From Hydractinia symbiolongicarpus (taxonomy: Eukaryota; Cnidaria; Hydrozoa; Anthoathecata; Hydractiniidae), in the NCBI RefSeq assembly GCF_029227915.1, contig NC_079880.1:4094001-4158000 (forward strand): a DNA stretch of 64,000 nucleotides, in the 5' to 3' direction. The notes below the pieces were generated by a model. It was given only the letters and a program-made list of their open reading frames with translations, did no database searches and was not told the origin of the DNA. Below, in pieces: positions 39,058 through 52,237 of this stretch. The number at the start of each line of letters is the position of its first letter. The first letter of the stretch is position 1. Made by a program: the position numbers and the translations under genes.

Positions 39058-40478
39058 ATGAGACTTGTAGTTTTCAGAAATGTTTTCATTTTTGATGAGA
39101 CGCCTAATGAAAGTTGTTTAATCGCTGGCAAACAAAAACCCGCGATTTCCCGTAAATCCCGGGCTTGGCCCGTATAGTCGAATGTATACAAAGAAAGTAC
39201 CCAGGGTGTAAACTCATTTCCCGAACGATTTTTTAAATTATTATTTCACCACTAAAGCCCATGAGACTTGTAGTATTTAAAAATATTTTCATTTTTGATG
39301 AGACGCTGAATAAAAGAAGTTTAATCGCCGGCAAACGAAAACCTGCGATTTCCCGTAAATCCCGGACTCGGCCCGTATAGTCAAAAGTATACAAAGAAAG
39401 TACCCAGGGTGTAAACTCATTTCCCGAACGATTTTTTAAATTATTATTTCACCACTAAAGCCCATGAGACTTGTAGTATTTAAAAATATTTTCATTTTTG
39501 ATGAGACGCTGAATAAAAGAAGTTTAATCGCCGGCAAACGAAAACCCGCGACTTCCCGTAAATCCCGGACTCGGCCTGTATAGTCGAATGTATACAAAGA
39601 AAGTACCCTGTGAGTAAACTCATTTCCCGAACGAATTTTTAAATTATTTTTTCACCACTAAAACGCATGAGACTTGTAGTTTTCAGAAATGTTTTCATTT
39701 TTGATGAGACGCTTAATAAAAGTGGTTTAATCGCCGGCAAACGAAAACCCGCGATTTCCCGTAAATCCCGGGCTTGGCCCGTATAGTCCAATGTATACAA
39801 AGAAAGTACCCTGTGAGTAAACTCATTTCCGAAACGATTTTTTCAATTATCTCTTCACCACTAAAACGCATGGGACTTGCAGTTTTCAAAAATGTTTTCA
39901 TTTTTGATGAGACGCTTAATAAAAGAGGTTTAATCGCCGGCAAACGAAATCCCGCGATTTCCCGTAAATCCCGGGCTTGGCCCGTATAGTCGAATGTATA
40001 CAAAGAAAGTACCCAGAGAGTAAACTCATTTCACGAACGATTTTTTAAATTTTTTTTTCACCACTAAAACGCATGAGACTTGTAGTTTTCAAAAATGTTT
40101 TCATTTTTGATGAGACGCTGAATAAAAGAAGTTTAATTGCCGGCAAACCAAAACCCGCGTCTTCCCGTAAATCCCGGACTCGGCCCGTATAGTCAAAAGT
40201 ATACAAAGAAAGTACCCAGGGAGTAAACTCATTTTCCGAACGATTTTTTAAATTTTTTTTTCACCACTAAAACGCATGAGACTTGTAGTTTTCAGAAATG
40301 TTTTCATTTTTGATGAGACGCTTAATGAAAGTTGTTTAATCGCCGGCAAACGAAATCCGGCGATTTCCCGTAAATCCCGGGCTTGGCCCGTATAGTCGAA
40401 TGTATACAAAGAAAGTACCGAGGGAGTAAACTCATTTCCCGAACGATTTTTTAAATTATTTTTTCACCACTAAATCGC
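39058..40478 (+). repeat. Seven-monomer tandem unit, copy 1 (1,421 bp)
   Basis: Starts with a monomer marked CGCCTAATGAAAGTTG and CGCTGGCAAACAAAAAC and pairs with 40,479-41,899 at exactly 1,421 bp. It includes the pair of TATTTAAAAATATT monomers and the distinctive TTTTTTCAATTATCTCTTCACC with GGGACTTGCAG monomer. One difference seen is AAATCCGGCG (about 40,354) versus AAACCCGCG in the partner. Confidence 0.88.
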
Positions 40479-41899
40479 ATGAGACTTGTAGTTTTCAGAA
40501 ATGTTTTCATTTTTGATGAGACGCCTAATGAAAGTTGTTTAATCGCTGGCAAACAAAAACCCGCGATTTCCCGTAAATCCCGGGCTTGGCCCGTATAGTC
40601 GAATGTATACAAAGAAAGTACCCAGGGTGTAAACTCATTTCCCGAACGATTTTTTAAATTATTATTTCACCACTAAAGCCCATGAGACTTGTAGTATTTA
40701 AAAATATTTTCATTTTTGATGAGACGCTGAATAAAAGAAGTTTAATCGCCGGCAAACGAAAACCTGCGATTTCCCGTAAATCCCGGACTCGGCCCGTATA
40801 GTCAAAAGTATACAAAGAAAGTACCCAGGGTGTAAACTCATTTCCCGAACGATTTTTTAAATTATTATTTCACCACTAAAGCCCATGAGACTTGTAGTAT
40901 TTAAAAATATTTTCATTTTTGATGAGACGCTGAATAAAAGAAGTTTAATCGCCGGCAAACGAAAACCCGCGACTTCCCGTAAATCCCGGACTCGGCCTGT
41001 ATAGTCGAATGTATACAAAGAAAGTACCCTGTGAGTAAACTCATTTCCCGAACGAATTTTTAAATTATTTTTTCACCACTAAAACGCATGAGACTTGTAG
41101 TTTTCAGAAATGTTTTCATTTTTGATGAGACGCTTAATAAAAGTGGTTTAATCGCCGGCAAACGAAAACCCGCGATTTCCCGTAAATCCCGGGCTTGGCC
41201 CGTATAGTCCAATGTATACAAAGAAAGTACCCTGTGAGTAAACTCATTTCCGAAACGATTTTTTCAATTATCTCTTCACCACTAAAACGCATGGGACTTG
41301 CAGTTTTCAAAAATGTTTTCATTTTTGATGAGACGCTTAATAAAAGAGGTTTAATCGCCGGCAAACGAAATCCCGCGATTTCCCGTAAATCCCGGGCTTG
41401 GCCCGTATAGTCGAATGTATACAAAGAAAGTACCCAGAGAGTAAACTCATTTCACGAACGATTTTTTAAATTTTTTTTTCACCACTAAAACGCATGAGAC
41501 TTGTAGTTTTCAAAAATGTTTTCATTTTTGATGAGACGCTGAATAAAAGAAGTTTAATTGCCGGCAAACCAAAACCCGCGTCTTCCCGTAAATCCCGGAC
41601 TCGGCCCGTATAGTCAAAAGTATACAAAGAAAGTACCCAGGGAGTAAACTCATTTTCCGAACGATTTTTTAAATTTTTTTTTCACCACTAAAACGCATGA
41701 GACTTGTAGTTTTCAGAAATGTTTTCATTTTTGATGAGACGCTTAATGAAAGTTGTTTAATCGCCGGCAAACGAAAACCCGCGATTTCCCGTAAATCCCG
41801 GGCTTGGCCCGTATAGTCGAATGTATACAAAGAAAGTACCGAGGGAGTAAACTCATTTCCCGAACGATTTTTTAAATTATTTTTTCACCACTAAATCGC
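40479..41899 (+). repeat. Seven-monomer tandem unit, copy 2 (1,421 bp)
   Basis: Partner of 39,058-40,478. Both copies end at AAATCGCATGAG, so the junction coincides with a monomer start. Downstream (41,900-43,114) the array continues with CTTGTAGTATTTAAAAATATT and CGAAAACCCACGTC monomers, without genes. Confidence 0.86.
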
Positions 41900-43114
41900 A
41901 TGAGACTTGTAGTTTTCAAAAATGTTTTCATTTTTGATGAGACGCTGAATAAAAGAAGTTTAATCGCCGGCAAACGAAAACCTGCGATTTCCCGTAAATC
42001 CCGGACTCAACCCGTATAGTCAAAAGTATACAAAGAAAGTACCCAGGGTGTAAACTCATTTCCCGAACGATTTTTTAAATTATTATTTCACCACTAAAGC
42101 CCATGAGACTTGTAGTATTTAAAAATATTTTCATTTTTGATGAGACGCTGAATAAAAGAAGTTTAATCGCCGGCAAACGAAAACCTGCGATTTCCCGTAA
42201 ATCCCGGACTCGGCCCGTATAGTCAAAAGTATACAAAGAAAGTACCCAGGGTGTAAACTCATTTCCCGAACGATTTTTTAAATTATTATTTCACCACTAA
42301 AGCCCATGAGACTTGTAGTATTTAAAAATATTTTCATTTTTGATGAGACGCTGAACAAAAGAAGTTTAATCGCCGGCAAACGAAAACCCGCGACTTTCCG
42401 TAAATCCCGGACTCGGCCCGTATAGTCAAAAGTATACAAAGAAAGTACCCAGGGAGTAAACTCATTTCCCCAACGATTTTTTAAATTTTTTTTCACCACT
42501 AAAACGCATGAGACTTGTAGTTTTTAAAAATGTTTTCATTTTTGATGAGACGCTGAATAAAAGAAGTTTAATTGCCGGCAAACGAAAACCCACGTCTTCC
42601 CGTAAATCCCGGACTCGGCCTGTATAGTCAAAAGTATACAAAGAAAGTACCCAGGGAGTAAACTCATTTTCCGAACGATTTTTTAAATTTTTTTTTCACC
42701 ACTAAAACGCATGAGACTTGTAGTTTTCAGAAATGTTTTCATTTTTGATGAGACGCTTAATGAAAGAGGTTTAATCGCCGGCAAACGAAAACCCGAGATT
42801 TCCCGTAAATCCCGGGCTTGGCCCGTATAGTCAAAAGAATACAAAGAAAGTACCCAGGGTGTAAACTCATTTCCCGAACGATTTTTTAAATTATTATTTC
42901 ACCCCTAAAGCCCATGAGACTTGTAGTATTTAAAAATATTTTCATTTTTGATGAGACGCTGAATAAAAGAAGTTTAATCGCCGGCAAAGGAAAACCCGCG
43001 ACTTCCCGTAAATCCCGGACTCGGCCCGTATAGTCAAAAGTATACAAAGAAAGTACCCAGGGAGTAAACTCATTTCCCGAACGATTTTTTAAATTTTTTT
43101 CACCACTAAAACGC

Positions 43115-44380
43115 ATGAGACTTGTAGTTTTTAAAAATGTTTTCATTTTTGATGAGACGCTGAATAAAAGAATTTTAATTGCCGGCAAACCAAAACCCGC
43201 GTCTTCCCGTAAATCCCGGACTCGGCCCGTATAGTCAAAAGTATACAAAGAAAGTACCCAGGGAGTAAACTCATTTTCCGAACGATTTTTTAAATTTTTT
43301 TTTCACCACTAAAACGCATGAGACTTGTAGTTTTCAGAAATGTTTTCATTTTTGATGAGACGCTTAATGAAAGTTGTTTAATCGCCGGCAAACGAAAACC
43401 CGCGATTTCCCGTAAATCCCGGGCTTGGCCCGTATAGTCGAATGTATACAGAGAAAGTACCCTGTGAGTAAACTCATTTCCAGAACGATTTTTTAATTTA
43501 TTTTTTTAACACTAAAACGCATGAGACTTGTAGTTTTCAAAAAAGTTTTCATTTTTGATGAGACGCTTAATGAAGGAGGTTTAATCGCCGGCAAACGAAA
43601 ACCCGAGATTTCCCGTAAATCCCGGGCTTGGCCCGTATAGTCAAAAGTATACAAAGATAGTACCCAGGGAGTAAACTCATTTCCCGAACGATTTTTTAAA
43701 TTATTATTTCACCACTAAAGCCCATGAGACTTGTAGTTTTTAAAAATGTTTTCATTTTTGATGAGACGCTGAATAAAAGAAGTTTAATTGCCGGCAAACG
43801 AAAACCCGCGACTTCCCGTAAATCCCGGACTCGGCCCGTATAGTCAAAAGTATACAAAGAAAGTACCCAGGGAGTAAACTCATTTCCCGAACGATTTTTT
43901 AAATTAATTTTCACCACTAAAACGCATGAGACTTGTAGTTTTCAGAAATGTTTTCATTTTTGATGAGACGCTTAATAAAAGTGGTTTAATCGCCGGCAAA
44001 CGAAAACCCGCGATTTCCCGTAAATCCCGGGCTTGGCCCGTATAGTTCAATGTATACAAAGAAAGTACCCTGTGAGTAAACTCATTTCCGAAACGATTTT
44101 TTCAATTATCTTTTCACCACTAAAACTCATGGGACTTGCAGTTTTCAAAAATGTTTTCATTTTTGATGAGACGCTTAATAAAAGAGGTTTAATCGCCGGC
44201 AAACGAAATCCCGCGATTTCCCGTAAATGCCGGGCTTGGCCGTATAGTCGAATGTATACAAAGAAAGTACCCAGAGAGTAAACTCATTTCACGAACGATT
44301 TTTTAAATTTTTTTTTCACCACTAAAACGCATGAGACTTGTAGTTTTCAAAAATGATTTCATTTTTGATGAGACGCTTAA
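43115..44380 (+). repeat. Six-monomer segment, dispersed copy 1 (offset 2,025 bp)
   Basis: Monomer starts 43,115 to 44,331 pair with 45,140 to 46,357 at 2,025-2,026 bp, with four other monomers between. Shared sites are CAAACCAAAACCCGCGTC, CAAAAAAGTTTTC (the dyad's ATG changed to AAG), AAGATAGTACC, TATAGTTCAATG and AAACTCATGGGACTTGC. Confidence 0.8.
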
Positions 44381-45139
44381 TGAAAGAGGTTTAATTGCCG
44401 GCAAACGAAAACCCGCGATTTCCCGTAAATCCCGGCTTCGGCCCGTATAGTCGAATGTATACAAAGAAAGTACCCTGTGAGTAAACTCATTTCCCGAACG
44501 ATTTTTTAAATTTTTTTCACCACTAAAACGCATGAGACTTGTAGTTTTTAAAAATGTTTTCATTTTTGATGAGACGCTGAATAAAAGAAGTTTAATTGCC
44601 GGCAAACCAAAACCCGCGTCTTCCCGTAAATCTCGGACTCGGCCCGTATAGTCAAAAGTATACAAAGAAAGTACCCAGGGAGTAAACTCATTTTCCGAAC
44701 GATTTTTTAAATTTTTTTTTCACCACTAAAACGCATGAGACTTGTAGTTTTCAGAAATGTTTTCATTTTTGATGAGACGCTTAATGAAAGTTGCTTAATC
44801 GCCTGCAAACGAAAACCCGCGATTTCCCGTAAATCCCGGGCTTGGCCCGTATAGTCGAATGTATACAAAGAAAGTACCCTGTGAGTAAACTCATTTCCAG
44901 AACGATTTTTAATTTATTTTTTCAACACTAAAACGCATGAGACTTGTAGTTTTCAAAAAAGTTTTCATTTTTGATGAGACGCTTAATGAAAGAGGTTTAA
45001 TCGCCGGCAAACGAAAACCCAAGATTTCCCGTAAATCCCGGGCTTGGCCCGTATAGTCAAAAGTATACAAAGATAGTACCCAGGGAGTAAACTCATTTCC
45101 CGAACGATTTTTTAAATTATTATTTCACAACTAAAGCCC

Positions 45140-46396
45140 ATGAGACTTGTAGTTTTTAAAAATGTTTTCATTTTTGATGAGACGCTGAATAAAAGAAGTT
45201 TAATTGCCGGCAAACCAAAACCCGCGTCTTCCCGTAAATCCCGGACTCGGCCCGTATAGTCAAAAGTATACAAAGAAAGTACCCAGGGAGTAAACTCATT
45301 TTCCGAACGATTTTTTAAATTTTTTTTTCACCACTAAAACGCATGAGACTTGTAGTTTTCAGAAATGTTTTCATTTTTGATGAGACGCTTAATGAAAGTT
45401 GTTTAATCGCCGGCAAACGAAAACCCGCGATTTCCCGTAAATCCCGGGCTTGGCCCGTATAGTCGAATGTATACAAAGAAAGTACCCTGTGAGTAAACTC
45501 ATTTCCAGAACGATTTTTTAATTTATTTTTTCAACACAAAAACGCATGAGACTTGTAGTTTTCAAAAAAGTTTTCATTTTTGATGAGACGCTTAATGAAA
45601 GAGGTTTAATCGCCGGCAAACGAAAACCCGAGATTTCCCGTAAATCCCGGGCTTGGCCCGTATAGTCAAAAGTATACAAAGATAGTACCGAGGGAGTAAA
45701 CTCATTTCCCGAACGATTTTTTAAATTATTATTTCACCACTAAAGCCCATGAGACTTTTAGTTTTTAAAAATGTTTTCATTTTTGATGAGACGCTGAATA
45801 AAAGAAGTTTAATTGCCGGCAAACGAAAACCCGCGACTTCCCGTAAATCCCGGACTCGGCCCGTATAGTCAAAAGTATACAAAGAAAGTACCCAGGGAGT
45901 AAACTCATTTCCCGAACGATTTTTTAAATTAATTTTCACCACTAAAACGCATGAGACTTGTAGTTTTCAGAAATGTTTTCATTTTTGATGAGACGCTTAA
46001 TAAAAGTGGTTTAATCGCCGGCAAACGAAAACCCGCGATTTCCCGTAAATCCCGGGCTTGGCCCGTATAGTTCAATGTATACAAAGAAAGTACCCTGTGA
46101 GTAAACTCATTTCCGAAACGATTTTTTCAATTATCTTTTCACCACTAAAACTCATGGGACTTGCAGTTTTCAAAAATGTTTTCATTTTTGATGAGACGCT
46201 TAATAAAAGAGGTTTAATCGCCGGCAAACGAAATCCCGCGATTTCCCGTAAATCCCGGGCTTGGCCCGTATAGTCGAATGTATACAAAGAAAGTACCCAG
46301 AGAGTAAACTCATTTCACGAACGATTTTTTAAATTTTTTTTTCACCACTAAAACGCATGAGACTTGTAGTTTTCAAAAATGTTTTCATTTTTGATG
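45140..46396 (+). repeat. Six-monomer segment, dispersed copy 2
   Basis: Partner of 43,115-44,380. The CAAAAAAGTTTTC monomer also occurs at 44,937, between the two copies and three monomers before 45,546, so this ten-monomer period (2,025 bp) contains an older three-monomer repeat. 46,397-47,480 is ordinary mixed monomers. Confidence 0.78.
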
Positions 46397-47167
46397 AGAC
46401 GCTTAATGAAAGAGGTTTAATCGCCGGCAAACGAAAACCCGAGATTTCCCGTAAATCCCGGGCTTGGCCCGTATAGTCAAAAGTATACAAAGATAGTACC
46501 CAGGGAGTAAACTCATTTCCCGAACGATTTTTTAAATTATTATTTCACCACTAAAGCCCATGAGACTTGTAGTTTTCAAAAATGTTTTCATTTTTGATGA
46601 GACGCTTAATGAAAGAGGTTTAATCGCCGGCAAACGAAAACCCGCGATTTCCCGTAAATCCCGGCCTTGGCCCGTATAGTCGAATGTATACAAAGAAAGT
46701 TCCCTGTGAGTAAACTCATTTCCAGAACGATTTTTTAATTTATTTTTTCAACACTAAAACGCATGAGACTTGTAGTTTTCAAAAATGTTTTCATTTTTGA
46801 TGAGACGCTGAATAAAAGAAGTTTAATCGCCGGCAAACAAAAACCTGCGATTTCCCGTAAATCCCGAGTCGGCCCGTATAGTCAAAAGTATACAAAGAAA
46901 GTACCCAGGGTGTAAACTCCTTTCCCGAACGATTTTTTAAATTATTATTTCACCACTAAAGCCCATGAGACTTGTAGTATTTAAAAATATTTTCATTTTT
47001 GATGAGACGCTGAATAAGAGAAGTTTAATCGCCTGCAAACGAAAACCCGCGACTTCCCGTAAATCCCGGACTCAGCCCGTATAGTCAAATGTATACAAAG
47101 AAAGTACCCTGTGAGTAAACTCATTTCCCGAACGAATTTTTAAATTATCTTTTCACCACTAAAACGC

Positions 47168-48350
47168 ATGAGACTTGTAGTTTTCAAAAATGTTTTCATT
47201 TTTGATGAGACGCTGAATAAAAGAAGTTTAATCGCCGGCAAACGAAAACCCGCGATTTCCCGTAAATCCCGGACTCGGCCTGTATAGTCAAAAGTATACA
47301 AAGAAAGTACACAGGGAGTAAACTCATTTCCCAAACGATATTTTAAATTAATTTTCACCACTAAAACGCATGAGACTTGTAGTTTTCAGAAATGTTTTCA
47401 TTTTTGATGAGACGCTTAATGAAAGTTGTTTAATCGCCGGCAAACGAAAACCCGCGATTTCCCGTAAATCCCGGGCTTGGCCCGTATAGTCGAATGTATA
47501 CAAAGAAAGTACCCTGTGAGTAAACTCATTTCCAGAACGATTTTTTAAATTATTATTTCACCACTAAAGCCCATGAGACTTGTAGTATTTAAAAATATTT
47601 TCATTTTTGATGAGACGCTGAATAAAAGAAGTTTAATCGCTGGCAAACGAAAACCCGCGACTTCCCGTAAATCCCGGACTCAGCCCGTATAGTCAAAAGT
47701 ATACAAAGAAAGTACCCAGGGTGTAAACTCATTTCCCGAACGATTTTTTAGATTATTTTTTCACCACTAAAACGCATGAGCCTTGTAGTTTTCAAAAATG
47801 TTTTCATTTTTGATGAGACGCTGAATAAAAGAAGTTTAATCGCCGGCAAACGAAAACCCGCGACTTCCCGTAAATCCCGGACTCGGCCTGTATAGTCAAA
47901 AGTATACAAAGAAAGTACACAGGGAGTAAACTCATTTCCCAAACGATATTTTAAATTAATTTTCACCACTAAAACGCATGAGACTTGTAGTTTTCAGAAA
48001 TGTTTTCATTTTTGATGAGACGCTTAATGAAAGTTGTTTAATCGCCGGCAAACGAAAACCCGCGATTTCCCGTAAATCCCGGGCTTGGCCCGTATAGTCG
48101 AATGTATACAAAGAAAGTACCCTGTGAGTAAACTCATTTCCAGAACGATTTTTTAAATTATTATTTCACCACTAAAGCCCATGAGACTTGTAGTATTTAA
48201 AAATATTTTCATTTTTGATGAGACGCTGAATAAAAGAAGTTTAATCGCTGGCAAACGAAAACCCGCGACTTCCCGTAAATCCCGGACTCAGCCCCTATAG
48301 TCAAAAGTATACAAAGAAAGTACCCAGGGTGTAAACTCATTTCCCGAACT
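47168..48350 (+). repeat. Three-monomer tandem duplication (608 bp)
   Basis: Monomer starts 47,370 and 47,573 pair with 47,978 and 48,181 at 608 bp. Each repeat carries GTACACAGGGAG, CCCAAACGATATTTT and TTAATTTTCACC, then CGCTGGC. About 47,168-47,740 pairs with 47,776-48,348. The right copy lies within the large 7.7-kb super-unit. Confidence 0.78.
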
Positions 48351-50411
48351 ATTTTTCAAATTATTATTTCACCACTAAAGCCCATGAGACTTGTAGTATT
48401 TAAAAATATTTTCATTTTTGATGAGACGCTGAATAAAAGAAGTTTGATCGCCGGCAAACGAAAACCCGCGACTTTCCGTAAATCCCGGACTCAGCCCGTA
48501 TAGTCAAAAGTATACAAAGAAAGTACCCAGGGAGTAAACTCATTTCCCGAACGATTTTTTAGATTATTTTTTCACCACTAAAACGCATGAGCCTTGTAGT
48601 TTTCAAAAATGTTTTCATTTTTGATGAGACGCTGAATAAAAGAAGTTTAATCGCCGGCAAACGAAAACCTGCGATTTCCCGTAAATCCCGGACTCGGCCC
48701 GTATAGTCAAAAGTATACAAAGAAAGTACCCAGGGTGTAAACTCATTTCCCGAACTATTTTTTAAATTATTATTTCACCACTAAAGCCCATGAGACTTGT
48801 AGTATTTCAAAATATTTTCATTTTTGATGAGACGCTGAATAAAAGAAGTTTAATCGCCGGCAAACGAAAACCCGCGACTTCCCGTAAATCCCGGACTCAG
48901 CCCGTATAGTCAAAAGTATACAAAGAAAGTACCCAAGGAGTAAACTCATTTCCCGAAGGATTTTTTAAATTACTTTTTCACCACTAAAACGCATGACACT
49001 TGTAGTTTTCAGAAATGTTTTCATTTTTGATGAGACGCTTAATGAAAGAGGTTTAATCGCCGGCAAACGAAAACCCGAGATTTCCCGTAAATCCCGGGCT
49101 TGGCCCGTATAGTCAAAAGTATACAAAGATAGTACCCAGGGAGTAAACTCATTTTCAGAACGATTTTTTAAATTATTTTTTCACCAATGAAACGCATGAG
49201 ATTTGTAGTTTTTAAAAATGTTTTCATTTTTGATGAGACGCTGAATAAAAGAAGTTTAATTGCCGGCAAACGAAAACCCGCGTCTTCCCGTAAATCCCCG
49301 ACTCGGTCCGTATAGTCAAAAGTATACAAAGAAAGTACCCAGGGAGTAAACTCATTTCCCAAACGATATTTTAAATTAATTTTCACCACTAAAACGCCTG
49401 AGACTTGTAGTTTTCAGAAATGTTTTCATTTTTGATGAGACGCTTAATGAAAGTTGTTTAATCGCCGGCAAACGAAAACCTGCGATTTCCCGTAAATCCC
49501 GGGCTTGGCCCGTATAGTCGAATGTATACAAAGAAAGTACCCTGTGAGTAAACTCATTTCCAGAACGATTTTTTAAATTATTATTTCACCACTAAAGCCC
49601 ATGAGACTTGTAGTATTTAAAAATATTTTCATTTTTGATGAGACGCTGAATAAAAGAAGTTTAATCGCTGGCAAACGAAAACCCGCGACTTCCCGTAAAT
49701 CCCGGACTCAGCCCGTATAGTCAAAAGTATACAAATAAAATACCCAGGGTGTAAACTCATTTCCCGAACTATTTTTTAAATTATTATTTCACCACTAAAG
49801 CACATGACACTTGTAGTATTTAAAAATATTTTCATTTTTGATGAGACGCTGAATAAAAGAAGTTTAATCGCCGGCAAACGAAAACCCGCGACTTCCCGCA
49901 AATCCCGGACTCAGCCCGTATAGTCAAAAGTATACAAAGAAAGTACCCAGGGAGTAAACTCATTTCCCGAACGATTTTTTAGATTATTTTTTCACCATTA
50001 AAACGCATGAGCCTTGTAGTTTTCAAAAATGTTTTCATTTTTGATGAGACGCTGAATAAAAGAAGTTTAATCGCCGGCAAACAAAAACCTGCGATTTCCC
50101 GTAAATCCCGGACTCGGCCCGTATAGTCAAAAGTATACCAAGAAAGTACCCAGGAAGTAAACTCATTTCCCAAACGATATTTTAAATTAATTTTCACCAC
50201 TAAAACGCATGAGACTTGTAGTTTTCAGAAATGATTTCATTTTTGATGAGACGCTTAATGAAAGTTATTTAATCGCCGGCAAACGAAAACCCGCGATTTC
50301 CCGTAAATCACGGACTTGGCCCGTATAGTCGAATGTATACAAAGAAAGTACCCTGTGAGTAAACTCATTTCCAGAACGATTTTTTAATTTATTTTTTCAA
50401 CACTAAAACGC

Positions 50412-52237
50412 ATGAGACTTGTAGTTTTCAAAAATGTTTTCATTTTTGATGAGACGCTTAATGAAAGAGGTTTAATCACCGGCAAACGAAAACCCGAGAT
50501 TTCCCGTAAATCCCGGGCTTGGCCCGTATAGTCAAAAGTATACAAAGAGAGTACCCAGGGAGTAAACTCATTTCCAGAACGATTTTTTAAATTATTTTTT
50601 CACCACTAAAACGCATAAGACTTGTAGTTTTTAAAAATGTTTTCATTTTCGATGAGACGCTGAATAAAAGAAGTTTAATCGCCGGCAAACGAAAACCTGC
50701 GATTTCCCGTAAATCCCAGACTCGGCCCGTATAGTCAAAAGTATACAAAGAAAGTACCCAGGGTGTAAACTCATTTCCCGAACTATTTTTTAAATTATTA
50801 TTTCACCACTAAAGCCCATGAGACTTGTAGTATTTAAAAATATTTTCATTTTTGATGAGACGCTGAATAAAAGAAGTTTAATCGCCGCCAAACGAAAACC
50901 TGCGATTTCCCGTAAATCCCGGACTCAGCCCGTATAGTCAAAAGTATACAAAGAAAGTACCCAGGGTGTAAACTCATTTCCCGAACTATTTTTTAAATTA
51001 TTATTTCACCACTAAAGCCCATGAGACTTGTAGTATTTAAAAATATTTTCATTTTTGATGAGACGCTGAATAAAAGAAGTTTAATCGCCGGCAAACGAAA
51101 ACCCGCGACTTCCCGTAAATCCTGAACTCAGCCCGTATAGTCAAAAGTATACAAAGAAAGTACCCAAGGAGTAAACTCATTTCCCGAAGGATTTTTTAAA
51201 TTATTTTTTCACCACTAAAACGCATGAGACTTGTAGTTTTCAGAAATGATTTCATTTTTGATGAGACGCTTAATGAAAGTTGTTTAATCGCCGGCAAACG
51301 AAAACCCGCGATTTCCCGTAAATCACGGGCTTGGCCCGTATAGTCGAATGTATACAAAGAAAGTACCCTGTGAGTAAACTCATTTCCCGAACTATTTTTT
51401 AAATTATTATTTCACCACTAAAGCCCATGAGACTTGTAGTATTTAAAAATATTTTCATTTTTGATGAGACGCTGAATAAAAGAAGTTTAATCGCCGGCAA
51501 ACGAAAACCCGCGACTTCCCGTAAATTCCGGACTCAGCCCGCATAGTCAAAAGTATACAAAGAAAGTACCCAAGGAGTAAACTCATTTCCCGAAGGATTT
51601 TTTAAATTATTTTTTCACCACTAAAACGCATGAGACTTGTAGTTTTCAGAAATGTTTTCATTTTTGATGAGACGCTTAGTGAAAGTTGTTTAATCACCGG
51701 TAAACGAAAACCCGCGATTTCCCGTAAATCCCGGGCTTGGCCCGTATAGTCGAATGTATACAAAGAAAGTACCCTGTGAGTAAACTCATTTCCAGAACGA
51801 TTTTTTAAATTATTATTTCACCACTAAAGCCCATGAGACTTGTAGTATTTAAAAATATTTTCATTTTTGATGAGACGCTGAATAAAAGAAGTTTAATCGC
51901 CGGCAAACGAAAACCCGCGACTTCCCGCAAATCCCGGACTCAGCCCGTATAGTCAAAAGTATACAAAGAAAGTACCCAGGGAGTAAACTCATTTCCCGAA
52001 CGATTTTTTAGATTATTTTTTCACCACTAAAACGCATGAGCCTTGTAGTTTTCAAAAATGTTTTCATTTTTGATGAGACGCTGAATAAAAGAAGTTTAAT
52101 CGCCGGCAAACAAAAACCTGCGATTTCCCGTAAATCCCGGACTCGGCCCTTATAGTCAAAAGTATACCAAGAAAGTACCCAGAAAGTAAACTCATTTCCC
52201 AAACGATATTTTAAATTAATTTTCACCACTAAAACGC
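50412..52237 (+). repeat. Nine-monomer higher-order repeat, copy A (1,826 bp)
   Basis: Starts with a TTTAATCACCGGC plus CCCGAGATTTCCC monomer. It then has a CATTTTCGATGAG monomer, TATTTAAAAATATT monomers with CCGAACTATTTT, a CCCGAAGGATTT set, and ends with GCCTTGTAG plus CCCTTATAG plus TATACCAAG. The whole order repeats at 52,238-54,063 at exactly 1,826 bp. One difference seen is CTCAGCCCG versus CTCAGCGCG. Confidence 0.88.

Noticed and set aside
42886-44665. Two 120-codon minus-strand frames (42,886-43,248 and 44,303-44,665)
   Set aside because: Each is two translated monomers joined because a shortened T-tract put them in the same frame. The second half repeats the first, as expected from the satellite.
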